DNA of 64,000 bases from Defluviitaleaceae bacterium (GTDB lineage Bacteria > Bacillota > Clostridia > Lachnospirales > WQUN01), in contig WRAN01000006.1 of the NCBI GenBank assembly GCA_009780185.1, positions 1-64,000 on the forward strand. Direction: 5' to 3'. The notes beneath the pieces were generated by a model. It made no database searches. It was given only the letters and a program-made list of their open reading frames with translations, and was not told the origin of the DNA. Both the position numbers and the translations under genes were made by a program. Positions 22,692 to 32,600 of this stretch are shown piece by piece. How positions within the stretch are numbered: the stretch's first letter is position 1; each line of letters opens with the position of its first letter.

Positions 22692-23693
22692 TTACATGCC
22701 GATTGTCTGAACAACAAAATCAATATCCTCCCGGCTAACCCCATTATGGGTAACAAATCGGTATTCACAATTTTCGGGCGGATTAATTTTTATCCCTTTC
22801 TTGAGCAACTCCTCTGTAAGCCCAGGCCTATCAAGGGAAAAGAACACCATATTAATATGCACTCTACTAATATCCAGTGTGGTTCCAGGTATCTTTTCAA
22901 GCTGCTTGGCCAAATACATCGCATTATCATGGTCTGCCTGTAAGCGCTTTGTCATAGTTTCCAGACCTATAATGCCACTTGCTGCAAGTATCCCAACTTG
23001 GCGCATACCGCCACCGAGAAGCTTTCTATACTTCCGTGCTTTTTTTATAAATGCGGCACTACCGCATAGCATAGAGCCAACAGGAGCACACAGGCCCTTT
23101 GATAATGCAAACATTGCAGAATCGCAGTACCTAGTAATGTCTTTTGGGTCTACATTAAGATAGGTAGCCGCATTAAAAAGCCGCGCCCCGTCTAGATGAA
23201 CAGGTAGGTTGAGACTCTTTGCCGCTGTATACGCATCCTCCATTTTCTCAAGTGGTACTACAGTTCCGTTGGAAAGGGCATTTTCCACACATACCAGCCC
23301 TGTTTCTGGGTAGTGGATATCATCTTCGCGGAAATTAGCGCGTATATCGTCACCGCTGATGGTATCATCTGGATTACTGACCACACGGTAGCTAACTCCT
23401 GCCAAAATAGCAGCCCCGCCAACCTCATGGGCCACAATATGGGAGTTGGTACCTACAATAATTTCATCTCCCCGCTTTGTATGGGTCATTATTGCAAGCT
23501 GGTTGGCCATAGTGCCGGAAGGTACAAAAAGCGCGGCCTCAAAGCCTGTAATGTTGGCGGATATGTCTTCCAGGCGCTTTACTGTGGGGTCATCTTCGTA
23601 TACATCATCTCCCACTATGGCCACTGCCATAGCCTTACGCATTTCCTCTGTAGGCTGTGTTACTGTATCTGAACGAAGATCAATAAGTTTCAT
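22692..23693 (-). CDS. ltaE: Low-specificity L-threonine aldolase
   Basis: The 333-residue enzyme belongs to the fold-type I PLP family. The N-terminal [17 protein letters not shown] and [11 protein letters not shown] are hallmarks of threonine aldolases; the PLP lysine lies in [13 protein letters not shown], and [11 protein letters not shown] carries the Asp-Gly-Ala-Arg that holds the cofactor. It splits threonine or allo-threonine into glycine and acetaldehyde. It is the last gene of a four-gene operon (25703-27496, 24192-25706, trmL, ltaE) with one-base spacing to trmL. Confidence 0.95.
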   Translation of the reverse strand: MKLIDLRSDTVTQPTEEMRKAMAVAIVGDDVYEDDPTVKRLEDISANITGFEAALFVPSGTMANQLAIMTHTKRGDEIIVGTNSHIVAHEVGGAAILAGVSYRVVSNPDDTISGDDIRANFREDDIHYPETGLVCVENALSNGTVVPLEKMEDAYTAAKSLNLPVHLDGARLFNAATYLNVDPKDITRYCDSAMFALSKGLCAPVGSMLCGSAAFIKKARKYRKLLGGGMRQVGILAASGIIGLETMTKRLQADHDNAMYLAKQLEKIPGTTLDISRVHINMVFFSLDRPGLTEELLKKGIKINPPENCEYRFVTHNGVSREDIDFVVQTIGM

Positions 23694-23694
23694 G

Positions 23695-24195
23695 TTATTC
23701 CTCCACTGGTGGATTTGTTTTTTTGGGTAAAAGCTCTCCTGTTAATCCTGGAAAGCCTTGTTGCCGTAAGGCTTCATACAGCACTATACCTGCCGTTACA
23801 GACAGGTTAAGTGAGCGTTCTTCCCCTATCATGGGGATATTAATAATTCTGTGCTTGTACTGTTCTAGCAATGATTGTGGCAGCCCTTTTGTTTCACTGC
23901 CAAAGATAATAAAATCACCAGGTTTATACTCTACATCCGTGTAGGTTATCCCTATCCCTGACTCTGCCAGATAGATATTGGCACTAGGGTTCTTTTCTAT
24001 AAAGTCTTGAAAGCAATCATACTCTGTCACGTCAATCTTTGGCCAGTAGTCCATGCCGGCTCTGCGTAGGGCCTTTTCATCTAAGTAAAACCCAAAGGGG
24101 CGGATTAGGTGTAATCTCGCCCCTGTCATCAGGCATGTACGCCCTATGGCCCCAGTGTTATGAGGGATTTCGGGCTGGTGGAGTACTATATTCAT
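23695..24195 (-). CDS. trmL: tRNA (cytidine/uridine-34 2'-O)-methyltransferase TrmL
   Basis: The 166-residue SPOUT methyltransferase has the TrmL marks: [17 protein letters not shown] at the N-terminus, [10 protein letters not shown], and the C-terminal knot loop [22 protein letters not shown]. It methylates the wobble base of leucine tRNAs using S-adenosylmethionine. The ATG at 24195 overlaps the previous stop as ATGA; a GTG four codons upstream is less likely. Confidence 0.95.
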   Translation of the reverse strand: MNIVLHQPEIPHNTGAIGRTCLMTGARLHLIRPFGFYLDEKALRRAGMDYWPKIDVTEYDCFQDFIEKNPSANIYLAESGIGITYTDVEYKPGDFIIFGSETKGLPQSLLEQYKHRIINIPMIGEERSLNLSVTAGIVLYEALRQQGFPGLTGELLPKKTNPPVEE

Positions 24196-25706
24196 TGAGG
24201 GTACCACTGGGTTAGAAGTTTATTAACAGCTCCCGGGCTTGTTAGCTCTGCAAATATTGCTTCTATTTTTGCTCCAAGGCCTACAGCGTATAAGTCTACA
24301 CCAAAGATATTTGCATCAGATAAGATAGGGCGCAAGTCTACATTGCCTTCTCTTCCAATAGGAAGTACAGTCTCCGGTAGGCGTGGGTCTGGGCTTAGCT
24401 CCATTGTGGCACCGGTATCGTCTGTGCCCATACGGTATCTAAGCCACAGTGCAATAAACCTAGGGATAGCCTCCAGCCCTGCAATATCTAGACCTTCTTC
24501 CAGTCGGGTCTTTAATGTTACCCCAAAGCGTACAGGTATCTTTTGGGATGCGTCAGCATTGATGCGGGCGGGAGTATCCGGGATAAATGGGTTGGGGAAG
24601 CGCTTTGTTATAACTTCCGTAAAAAAGTCCTGTGGGTTAATAATCCCCGGATTGGCTACTGTGGGCATAGCTTCTTCTGCGGCTTGATAAAGCATCGCCA
24701 CTAGGTGTTTATCCTGCATACATGAAGAAATTGTAGGGTAGTCAAGAAGGGAGCCGCATACCCCTAATATAGTATGGAGAGGGTTAAGGCATGCGCAGAC
24801 CTTCATCTGGTCAGCTTTGCGAACTGTATCTTGATCTGTGAAGAATACGCCTTTGCCTATGGCTTTTTCCAAAGGCGGGCGGCCATTGGGGAAGTTATCT
24901 TCTATTACCAGGTATTGTGGGCCTTCAGCGTTGACAAAAGAGGCTACTGTGGTGTTTTTTTGGGTATGGGTTATTTCTGTTGAGGTATAGCCTTCCTTTT
25001 CCAATATATCTACAACGGCCTTGGCCGGTTGTGGGGTAATTTTATCTATCATGGTCCATGGATAAGCCTGGGTATTTACATATTCTATAAACCCTGGGAT
25101 ATTCCAGGCGGCTGCAATTGCTTTTACGGCATTGGCTACCTTGGTTCCGTTTTCCGCAAAGTTATCCATGGCAACAAGTGCTAATGGAGGAGCCTTTGTT
25201 ATGAAGCGGGCATATAGCCCGGCAGCAAGTTGCTCCATTGCTGTTTTTGCTTTGTCAGGGGATGGGCAAATGTTATCAGGTTCCACGCCGTAACCTTTTT
25301 CTGTAATGGTGATTGTAACCATTTGTAGGCTTGGTTTTGAGAATATATTTTGCAGTCTGGTTAGATCTGGGCCAAAGGCATCTGCCATGCTGGCTATTAT
25401 CCGCTTGTCTGCTGACCCGTCGGCATTGAGGGTTACGGCAAGAGTTAGGTTGTCGTATGGGGTAAAGGATGCCGGGATTATGCCTTCGTCATAGGACTCG
25501 TACACGATTATTCCTTTGTCTGTATGGCCCGCGTCTAGTAAGTCCTGCTGTAAGCCCGCAACGAAAATACGAAAGATATTTCCGGCCCCCATATGGAGCC
25601 ATATAGGCTCATCGGTGGTGGCTTGAATCATGGCTTCTATATCAAACTTTGGCAGTTGATACCCTTCTGGCCAGGTTTTTTTAAGATTTTCTCTTGTAAG
25701 CTTCAT
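24192..25706 (-). CDS. Mannitol dehydrogenase-family oxidoreductase
   Basis: The 504-residue protein belongs to the long-chain mannitol dehydrogenase family (mannitol 2-dehydrogenase, fructuronate reductase, tagaturonate reductase). Features are an N-terminal nucleotide-binding region (WLHMGAGNIFRIFVAGLQQD), KVCACLNPLHTILGVCG, which holds the catalytic region with N-x-x-H, and a helical C-terminal domain with RFIALWLRYRMG. It likely reduces a keto-sugar acid or ketose with NAD(P)H. The exact substrate cannot be told; the absence of other uronate genes nearby argues against a dedicated hexuronate operon. It overlaps pepF and trmL by ATGA at each end. Confidence 0.85.
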   Translation of the reverse strand: MKLTRENLKKTWPEGYQLPKFDIEAMIQATTDEPIWLHMGAGNIFRIFVAGLQQDLLDAGHTDKGIIVYESYDEGIIPASFTPYDNLTLAVTLNADGSADKRIIASMADAFGPDLTRLQNIFSKPSLQMVTITITEKGYGVEPDNICPSPDKAKTAMEQLAAGLYARFITKAPPLALVAMDNFAENGTKVANAVKAIAAAWNIPGFIEYVNTQAYPWTMIDKITPQPAKAVVDILEKEGYTSTEITHTQKNTTVASFVNAEGPQYLVIEDNFPNGRPPLEKAIGKGVFFTDQDTVRKADQMKVCACLNPLHTILGVCGSLLDYPTISSCMQDKHLVAMLYQAAEEAMPTVANPGIINPQDFFTEVITKRFPNPFIPDTPARINADASQKIPVRFGVTLKTRLEEGLDIAGLEAIPRFIALWLRYRMGTDDTGATMELSPDPRLPETVLPIGREGNVDLRPILSDANIFGVDLYAVGLGAKIEAIFAELTSPGAVNKLLTQWYPQ

Positions 25707-27496
25707 AGACTCTTCTCCATTTCTGTTACAAGTTCTTCGAATTTTTGTAAGGCATCTCTTACAGGGGTTGGTGTGCTCATATCCACTCCAGCTTTTTTTA
25801 GGATTTCTATCGCGTAATCGCTGCTGCCGGCTTTCAAGAAGCCAAGGTAATCTGTAAGTGCCTGGGGATCACCTGATTGTATCCGCTTTGAGAATGCGAG
25901 CGCCGCGGAGAACCCGGTGGCATACTGGTACACATAAAATGCCCTATAAAAATGAGGAATCCGTGCCCATTCAAGATCAATCTCGGGGTCTATCACGATA
26001 TCTGTGCCAAAGTACTTTATTGTAAGCTCACGGTAAGCCTTGTTTAGCGCATCCAGTGTGAGAGGTTCGCCTTCCTCCGCCATATGGTGGGCAATCATTT
26101 CAAATTCTGCAAACATAACCTGTCTAATCAGCGTACCTCTAAACTGTTTTATATACTCTCCAAGGAGATAAAGCCTGGTTTTAGGGTCAGTGGTAGTTTT
26201 AATCATATGATCCATCAGGATTGTCTCGTTTACTGTAGAGGCTACTTCTGCTAGGAAAATATTGGGGGAGCCATAAACGCTGGGCTGATTTTCCCAGGTG
26301 TAATAAAAATGCATGGCATGTCCTAGCTCATGGGCTAGGGTAAACATATCACCTAGAGTGTCGTCATAGTTTAGCAGTACATATGGATGGCCACCATATA
26401 CTCCCCATGCATATGCGCCGCTTTCCTTGCCTTCATTTTCATAAACATCAACCCAGCCGGACTCTAGGCCCTTTGTCATTATCGCTAAATACTCTTTCCC
26501 TAGTGGTGCCAGGCCTTCGATACACTTCTTTTTTGCTTCTTCGTAGGAGATTTTCACATCCGCCTCTTCTACAAGTGGGGTGCTTAGGTCGTACATATGA
26601 ATTTCATCCAGCTTTAAAACACGTTTTCTAAGGGCCACATATCTGTGCATTACAGGTAGAAACTCATGAACCGCCTCGATTAGTTGATGGTACACAGTGG
26701 TAGGGATATTGCTATTAGAAAGAGCCATTTCCAAGGCACTATTATACTTTCTAGCGTTGGCATAGAAGATATCTTTTTTCACACTGGAGTTGTACATCGT
26801 GGCTATCGTATTTTTTAGGCTGTCGTAAGCCTTGTAGTAGGCTTCGAAAGCGTCTTTTCTCACACGGCGGTCAGGGGATTGCATTAGAGTGTAGTAGCGG
26901 GCATGAGTAACTTCCACCGTGTTGCCCTTGTCGTCTTTAATTGTATCGAATTTTAAGTCGGCGCTGTCAAGCATACTGTAGATATTGCCTGCGGCATCTC
27001 CCACTTCTGAAGTTTGCGCCAGTAGCTCTTCAACTTCGGCACTGCGTATATGCGCTTTTTGGCGCATAATATTTTTAAGAAAATGTTCATAGCTCTTTAG
27101 CTCTGGCACTGATTCAGTAAAGCTTAGAATAGTAGCTTCATCCAAAGAAAGAAGCTCGGGTACAAGAAAGGCTGTTGCAGCGCCGAATTTTACACTGGTA
27201 GACTCCCCAATATCTGCCATGCCTTGAGATTCAGAGACATTGGCATCTTCGTGGCGTTTCATGGCGGCGTATACATACAGGCGGGATATAGTCTCATTAG
27301 ACTTAAAATAATCCTTGAGGCAGGATGCCAAGGCCTCCCCTGTAGTCAGCTTGCCCCGATACCCTTCCATGGTTTCAATCATGGAAGATACTGCGTCTAC
27401 ATCTTTGCGCCAATCCGCTGTGGTTTTATAAATGTCTTCCAGTCTCCACTTATACTCATGAGGGATCTCACTACGCTTGCGAGTTTTAATCTCCAT
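25703..27496 (-). CDS. pepF: Oligoendopeptidase F (M3 metallopeptidase)
   Basis: The 597-residue protein is a PepF-type M3 peptidase: the zinc site lies in TLAHELGHAMHFYYTW (HExxH near residue 387) with the third ligand Glu in FLAEVASTVNE about 25 residues on. The N-terminal half (PepF/M3_N region) is helical. It has no signal peptide and should hydrolyse short peptides in the cytoplasm. Length is normal for the family. It is the first gene of the four-gene operon and is preceded by AAGGAGGT. Confidence 0.95.
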   Translation of the reverse strand: MEIKTRKRSEIPHEYKWRLEDIYKTTADWRKDVDAVSSMIETMEGYRGKLTTGEALASCLKDYFKSNETISRLYVYAAMKRHEDANVSESQGMADIGESTSVKFGAATAFLVPELLSLDEATILSFTESVPELKSYEHFLKNIMRQKAHIRSAEVEELLAQTSEVGDAAGNIYSMLDSADLKFDTIKDDKGNTVEVTHARYYTLMQSPDRRVRKDAFEAYYKAYDSLKNTIATMYNSSVKKDIFYANARKYNSALEMALSNSNIPTTVYHQLIEAVHEFLPVMHRYVALRKRVLKLDEIHMYDLSTPLVEEADVKISYEEAKKKCIEGLAPLGKEYLAIMTKGLESGWVDVYENEGKESGAYAWGVYGGHPYVLLNYDDTLGDMFTLAHELGHAMHFYYTWENQPSVYGSPNIFLAEVASTVNETILMDHMIKTTTDPKTRLYLLGEYIKQFRGTLIRQVMFAEFEMIAHHMAEEGEPLTLDALNKAYRELTIKYFGTDIVIDPEIDLEWARIPHFYRAFYVYQYATGFSAALAFSKRIQSGDPQALTDYLGFLKAGSSDYAIEILKKAGVDMSTPTPVRDALQKFEELVTEMEKSL

Positions 27497-27546
27497 AACA
27501 ACGTACCTCCTTGTATTTTTTATTATTTTAGCATGTTACCTAAAGT

Positions 27547-27575
27547 TTGACACCCAATCCCTATTATGGAATACT
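27547..27575 (+). promoter_or_regulatory. Promoter of the MATE exporter gene
   Basis: TTGACA (27547-27552), 17 bases and AATACT (27570-27575) lie 33 bases before the start. The -35 box is consensus. Confidence 0.65.
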
Positions 27576-27607
27576 CAGTTGGTTTACATATAACCAAGGA
27601 GGTACCA

Positions 27608-28975
27608 ATGAGAAACGCTAAATACGACTTAACCAACGGCCCAATACTAAAAAAACTGATAGCCCTGTCAGTCCCGATAATGGCCACATCTTTTATGCAA
27701 ATGGCCTATAGCCTTTCAGACACCTTTTGGATGGGGATATTATCCCGTGACTATGGCGCAAGCGGGGCTGTAGCCGCCGTGGGAACTGCCGCGCTATACC
27801 TATGGTTGTCCATGGGTCTAATATCCTTGGGGCGTATGGGCGCGGAGATAGGTGTATCTCAAAACATGGGTCGAGGCGATACTAAAGCTGCTAAAGGTTT
27901 TGCTCAAAACTCTATTATGTTGTCCATTGTGTTAGGGGTAATATACTCCGTTATTATGATAGTTGCCCGTAGGCCGCTTATCGGCTTTTTTAATATCAAC
28001 GACCCAGGGGTAGTACTTCAGGCTCAGCAGTACCTTGCAGTATCTGCAATAGCGATGCCCTTTATGTTTGTTCATAACGTTATAACGGGTTGCTTCAATG
28101 GCTATGGTAATACAAAGCTTCCTTTTTATATCAATTCTCTAGGCCTTGCCCTAAATATCATCTTAAGTCCGATTTTAATCTTCGTATTTGGCTTGGGTAT
28201 TATAGGTGCCGCCATAGGCACGGTAATAGCCACGATAGTCAATGTGGTACTAAAGATATGGGCAATAAAACGCTATAGCGGCCGCCCATTTGAGGATTTC
28301 TCATTCCGTTTCCAAATTGTTAAAGACAAGCTTGTACAAATATGTAAGTGGGGGATACCCGTTGCGGTAGAATCCATGACCTTCACTTTCTTGTTCATGG
28401 TAGTGTCGCGCCTTATTTCCGACTTTGGAATAGAAGCCATAGCCGCCCACAGGGTTGGCTACCAAGTTGAAGCGCTAAGTTTCATGGTAGGGGGAGGCTT
28501 CGCCATGGCTTATGGCTCCTTCGTAGGCCAAAACTACGGCGCAAAAAAGTGGAGCCGTCTCCACAGCGGCTATAAAGCATCCATAAAAGTAATGGCTGCA
28601 TATGGCTTGGTTATCACCTTTATATTATTTATTTTTGCGGAACCCCTAGTATCTATTTTCCTAAATAGCGCAAATGAAATCCAAATGGGAGGCGACTATC
28701 TACGGATAATTGCCCTTACTCAGTTATTATTCTGCATGGAAGGGGTAGCCGTAGGCTCCTTTAGAGGTAGAGGCCTAACCATGAAGCCCACGATTGTAAG
28801 TGCAGGAAGCAATATACTCCGCGTAATAGTAACTTACGCCCTAGCTGCCACTGCCCTAGGTATAACAGGGGTATGGTGGGGTATAGCGGTAGCCATGACA
28901 GTAAAAAGTGTATGGTTACTGATTTGGCACTATATCAATGGGCGCAAGCTCCAAAGATTGGATGAGGTTATATGA
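27608..28975 (+). CDS. MATE-family efflux transporter
   Basis: The 455-residue protein has twelve membrane segments and the MATE signature regions: LTNGPILKKLIALSVPIMATSF at the N-terminus, GRMGAEIGVSQNMGRGD after helix 2, and the second-half repeat GGGFAMAYGSFVGQNYGAKKW. MATE proteins expel drugs or metabolites with Na+ or H+ gradients; the substrate is not predictable. The ATG at 27608 follows AAGGAGGT, which excludes the longer frame opening at 27566. Its stop overlaps the next start (ATGA). Confidence 0.93.
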   Translation: MRNAKYDLTNGPILKKLIALSVPIMATSFMQMAYSLSDTFWMGILSRDYGASGAVAAVGTAALYLWLSMGLISLGRMGAEIGVSQNMGRGDTKAAKGFAQNSIMLSIVLGVIYSVIMIVARRPLIGFFNINDPGVVLQAQQYLAVSAIAMPFMFVHNVITGCFNGYGNTKLPFYINSLGLALNIILSPILIFVFGLGIIGAAIGTVIATIVNVVLKIWAIKRYSGRPFEDFSFRFQIVKDKLVQICKWGIPVAVESMTFTFLFMVVSRLISDFGIEAIAAHRVGYQVEALSFMVGGGFAMAYGSFVGQNYGAKKWSRLHSGYKASIKVMAAYGLVITFILFIFAEPLVSIFLNSANEIQMGGDYLRIIALTQLLFCMEGVAVGSFRGRGLTMKPTIVSAGSNILRVIVTYALAATALGITGVWWGIAVAMTVKSVWLLIWHYINGRKLQRLDEVI

Positions 28976-29598
28976 AAATAACAAAGCCGGTACTACTCCT
29001 GATATTGGCAACACTAGCACTAGCAATAACCGCCTGTTCCAATGACTTTAACCAAGGAAGGCCAACCCCTATACCTAACACAACCCCACCCTCTACTTCT
29101 GAAGAAGAGGAAAATGTCCCAGAAGAATATGAAGTGGAAGAAGCATATATAGAAGAATTTACAGCCACAGAAGAACTTCCAAGCTATACTCCTGCATCAG
29201 AAATGCCATCAGACCCTTTGCTAATTAACGCAATCTGGGCTACATCGGATATTCTTAATAACTTCGATGCCTTCGAATCTCTTACAGACTACGACCAAGG
29301 CACCCAGCGGATAGTAATCATATCAGGAATAGTAATAACCAATGCCAGATATATAGCAATAAGTCTAAACGAGTCAAATCTATCCTTTAACGAGAGCGCC
29401 GTAATCCATACGTTGGATGAGCTATTGCCAGAGCGCCCCTTTGTGATAAATTGGCAAGAAGAAAACCCGCCCCACAGAGGGATAAGCTTTACCGACGCTA
29501 ATAATAGGCCGAGATACTTCTATATAACTACAGACATATCAGATGGCCATGTAATACTTGTGGAATTCCAACCAGGGGTTAGTATGGCATCGGGGTAA
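28972..29598 (+). CDS. Putative lipoprotein coupled to the MATE gene
   Basis: The 208-residue protein starts with a lipoprotein signal (LLLILATLALAITAC, lipid Cys at 22). A Pro-, Thr- and Glu-rich linker (about residues 30-75) leads to a compact domain (80-205) with DQGTQRIVIISGIVITNARYIAISL, a pattern like small OB-fold surface domains of the tRNA_anti-like type (a repeated G-x-V strand with SL end). The assignment of that fold is tentative. The ATGA overlap suggests it is made with the exporter, perhaps as a surface accessory. Confidence 0.7.
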   Translation: MKITKPVLLLILATLALAITACSNDFNQGRPTPIPNTTPPSTSEEEENVPEEYEVEEAYIEEFTATEELPSYTPASEMPSDPLLINAIWATSDILNNFDAFESLTDYDQGTQRIVIISGIVITNARYIAISLNESNLSFNESAVIHTLDELLPERPFVINWQEENPPHRGISFTDANNRPRYFYITTDISDGHVILVEFQPGVSMASG

Positions 29599-29616
29599 CA
29601 ACTCCCCAATAAAAAC

Positions 29617-29658
29617 GCGCATATCATCCGAACACGAAGGATGATATGCGCATTTTTT
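29617..29658. terminator. Bidirectional terminator
   Basis: GCGCATATCATCC and GGATGATATGCGC pair perfectly and run into TTTTTT; it ends both the MATE operon and the convergent macroglobulin gene. Confidence 0.85.
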
Positions 29659-29692
29659 AGTTTACTGGCCGTACGCAGTTTCTTAATGGTAT

Positions 29693-32600
29693 TTATCCTA
29701 CAACAATCTCCATCGGCATAGCAAACCCTTCAATAGTAGGGTTATAGTAGTCGAATACCCGCACGTGCCCTCCGGTAACAATAACAGGATAGCTGGGCCG
29801 ATACGCTACAACCAAATCAATAATCTCCCCGGCTTCCACATCCCGTAGATAAAGGTTGACAACATCAAACCGGGTTTCATACCGCTCTATTAACCCCTGA
29901 TTCCTAAGAGCCGCCAGGCTAGAAGCCTCAACCCTAAATCCTTGTGGGATACTTACAACCACCATGGCATTATTAATAACCATACCAGACCGATTAATAA
30001 CCCGAATATCCTGATCCACCCACTGATGAATAATTAAATCCGTGTCCATCGAAGTTATGACCTCAAACCCGCGGTCAAGCTCCACGGAATCATATGGCAC
30101 GTAGAAATCCAAAGTAATCTTGTAAGTCATAGTTCCCAAATCGGGGAACCGGATATGCATAGTATTTTCAGCATCAAGCCCCGTAAAAGTCACTTGATAT
30201 AAGTCTAGGGTGTTATCTCCACTAACACGAATAACCTGCTCTTGCTCCCCAATGGTAACGGTAATCTCCCCATCTTTAAGCGGAGACGCTGTGGCGTGAT
30301 TAGTAAGTGCCATAAGTGACAAAATCGTAGCCTGGGTACTATGCCATGTACCCCAGGAGTCTTGATTTGCCAAAATATGATTTACCAGCATGGCATTAGT
30401 ATCGGTGTAAACCCCATACCGAGAAAATACCAAAGAAGTAAGTGCAGTAGTTTGCAGGTTTTGCGCATGGCCGCTGGTGCCAAAGTAATCCCGCAGATTA
30501 GCGGATACATAAGCGGAATCACCTATGCGTTCCACATTCCCAGCCAAATCAGCCAATACATCACTAGCTTGTGGTGAGCCTACATTAACAAGCGCATTGG
30601 CAATAAGCGCCAAAGTAAAATTATCATCCACCAAATGCAGTCTACTAAGCAAATAATCCACAGAAATCTGTAGCCGCGAATCGCGGGGAATAGCTTCAGA
30701 CATAGCCCAAATAATATATGCATTAAATGCAAGATGCTGGGCATCTGTAAGCCTATGCACATTAGGGCCAGTGATATTGAAAGACCCGTCGCGGTTTTGA
30801 TGGCTAAACATAAATTCCGCCATCCGCTCCATAACCCGCTCGTCAATTGTGTAAACCGAAGTCAAGTTCACTAGCTGCATAAGCCCGTAAGCGGTAAGCA
30901 CCGTCTCAGCGGGAGCATGACCAAAGAGGGAAAAGCCACCAGGCTCAGACCGCACCTCAAAAGTCAAAAGCCGCTGATAACCAGAAGAAATAAACTCCAA
31001 TGCCCGGCTGGTTATAGCAGGGTTATCCAGATTATTTTCCTGCATATATCGTAAAGCCAAAATATTAGGGAATAAAATAGAAGATGTCTGCTCAAAACAC
31101 CCAAAGGGCATACGGAATATATTCTCCATACCTTCAACCACCTGAGCCATAACAGAAGGATAAAACTTAATAGTAGCCCGCCGGGTATCAGGGATATCCA
31201 CATCCATAAAGAGAATATGCTGCATAATATCCCTCTCTATAGTCCCGCTGGAAACTACTCGCTCAATCCTAAACCCTTCCGGATTAACCCTAAGGCCTTT
31301 TTCAACTGCATCGGCAAAGCCATGGGTATCAGCGTAAGCCCGGAATACAAAATCTCCAAAATCTAAAATAGTAATAGGAATGTACACCATCACAGACTGG
31401 TTGACAGGAACAGTAAGGGTCTGCACCGGCTCGGTGTTAAGAGTGAACCAAGGAAGCTCTGCAATAGTAAGGATTACTATTTGCTCCTCTTCGGTGTAGT
31501 TAAACACAGTAACAGGAATACTTACCCTATCTCCTCGGATAGAGTTGCGAGGCAGCTCAAAATCCATAAAGAATGGCTGAAATGCGCGGATACTGCCCTC
31601 AGTATGCCCTACAAGTCCATCCTGTGTATTGCCCACAACTTGAATATTCCAAGTAGTAATATTATCCGCCAGCATGAATCCAAGCTCTGCTTGACCATCC
31701 CGTGCCATCACTTCAGGGATAAAGAGCATAGTCTCTAAGAAAAGGCGGCGAACTCGTGCTGTTTGGGTTTCAATTTCGCCTGCGGGCCTGCCTGGGGCTT
31801 CAAAAGCATCATCAGCATCTTCCAAATCGAATGAGGGCTCTGAAGCCGGAGCACTGTCATCTGCCTCTGCCGTTTGTGGGGGTGGAATCCGGTCAGCCAT
31901 TGATTCTTCGCTATCCCTGGCACTACTACAAGAAGATAAAAAGAATAATGCAAAAATAAATATTACGATAGCCCCAAGTACAACCCAAGAAATCGCTTTT
32001 TCATCCTTCTGTACTACAGTGGACGGCGATTTATTCTGTAAATATCCAGGGATATCCGGATACTTATGATGATGTGTAGGCGATAAATGGGGTTTGTCCC
32101 TAAATACAAAGAACATTATAGTTGCTACAAAAACAACATATACAAGAAAAGCAGTCATAACTCCACTACCTCTTTGTTCAGGCGCCCGGGGTGGGGGATT
32201 AATAATCCTGGAAGTCTGGATAGAAGGAGATATGCCTCCCTGCCTGAGTAAAAGCCGTGATATAGCCTGCTCGGAAGCCCCGGAAATAAGAGTCGCATAT
32301 AATGTTGCGGCATCTAACCCTTCGCTAAAACGTATATCAGCCAAAGCCAGCCGGATATTATCAATAGACAGATCATTAGCCGCAAGGCTAAGCATAGCCT
32401 CATCTACAATACTCACCAACAGCGCCGCATCCAGAGGCATCCCGTCAGAGTCGGTAACTCCAATATTGAGATTCACAAATTCCCCAGGGCGATACTCTGG
32501 CCTATCCGCATCAACAGTAAGATGCATAAATCTGCCAGGATCGACAAACACAGTCTTCCGTGCAAAAGGGATAGCCTCATAATCTCTATTATCGTTTGGC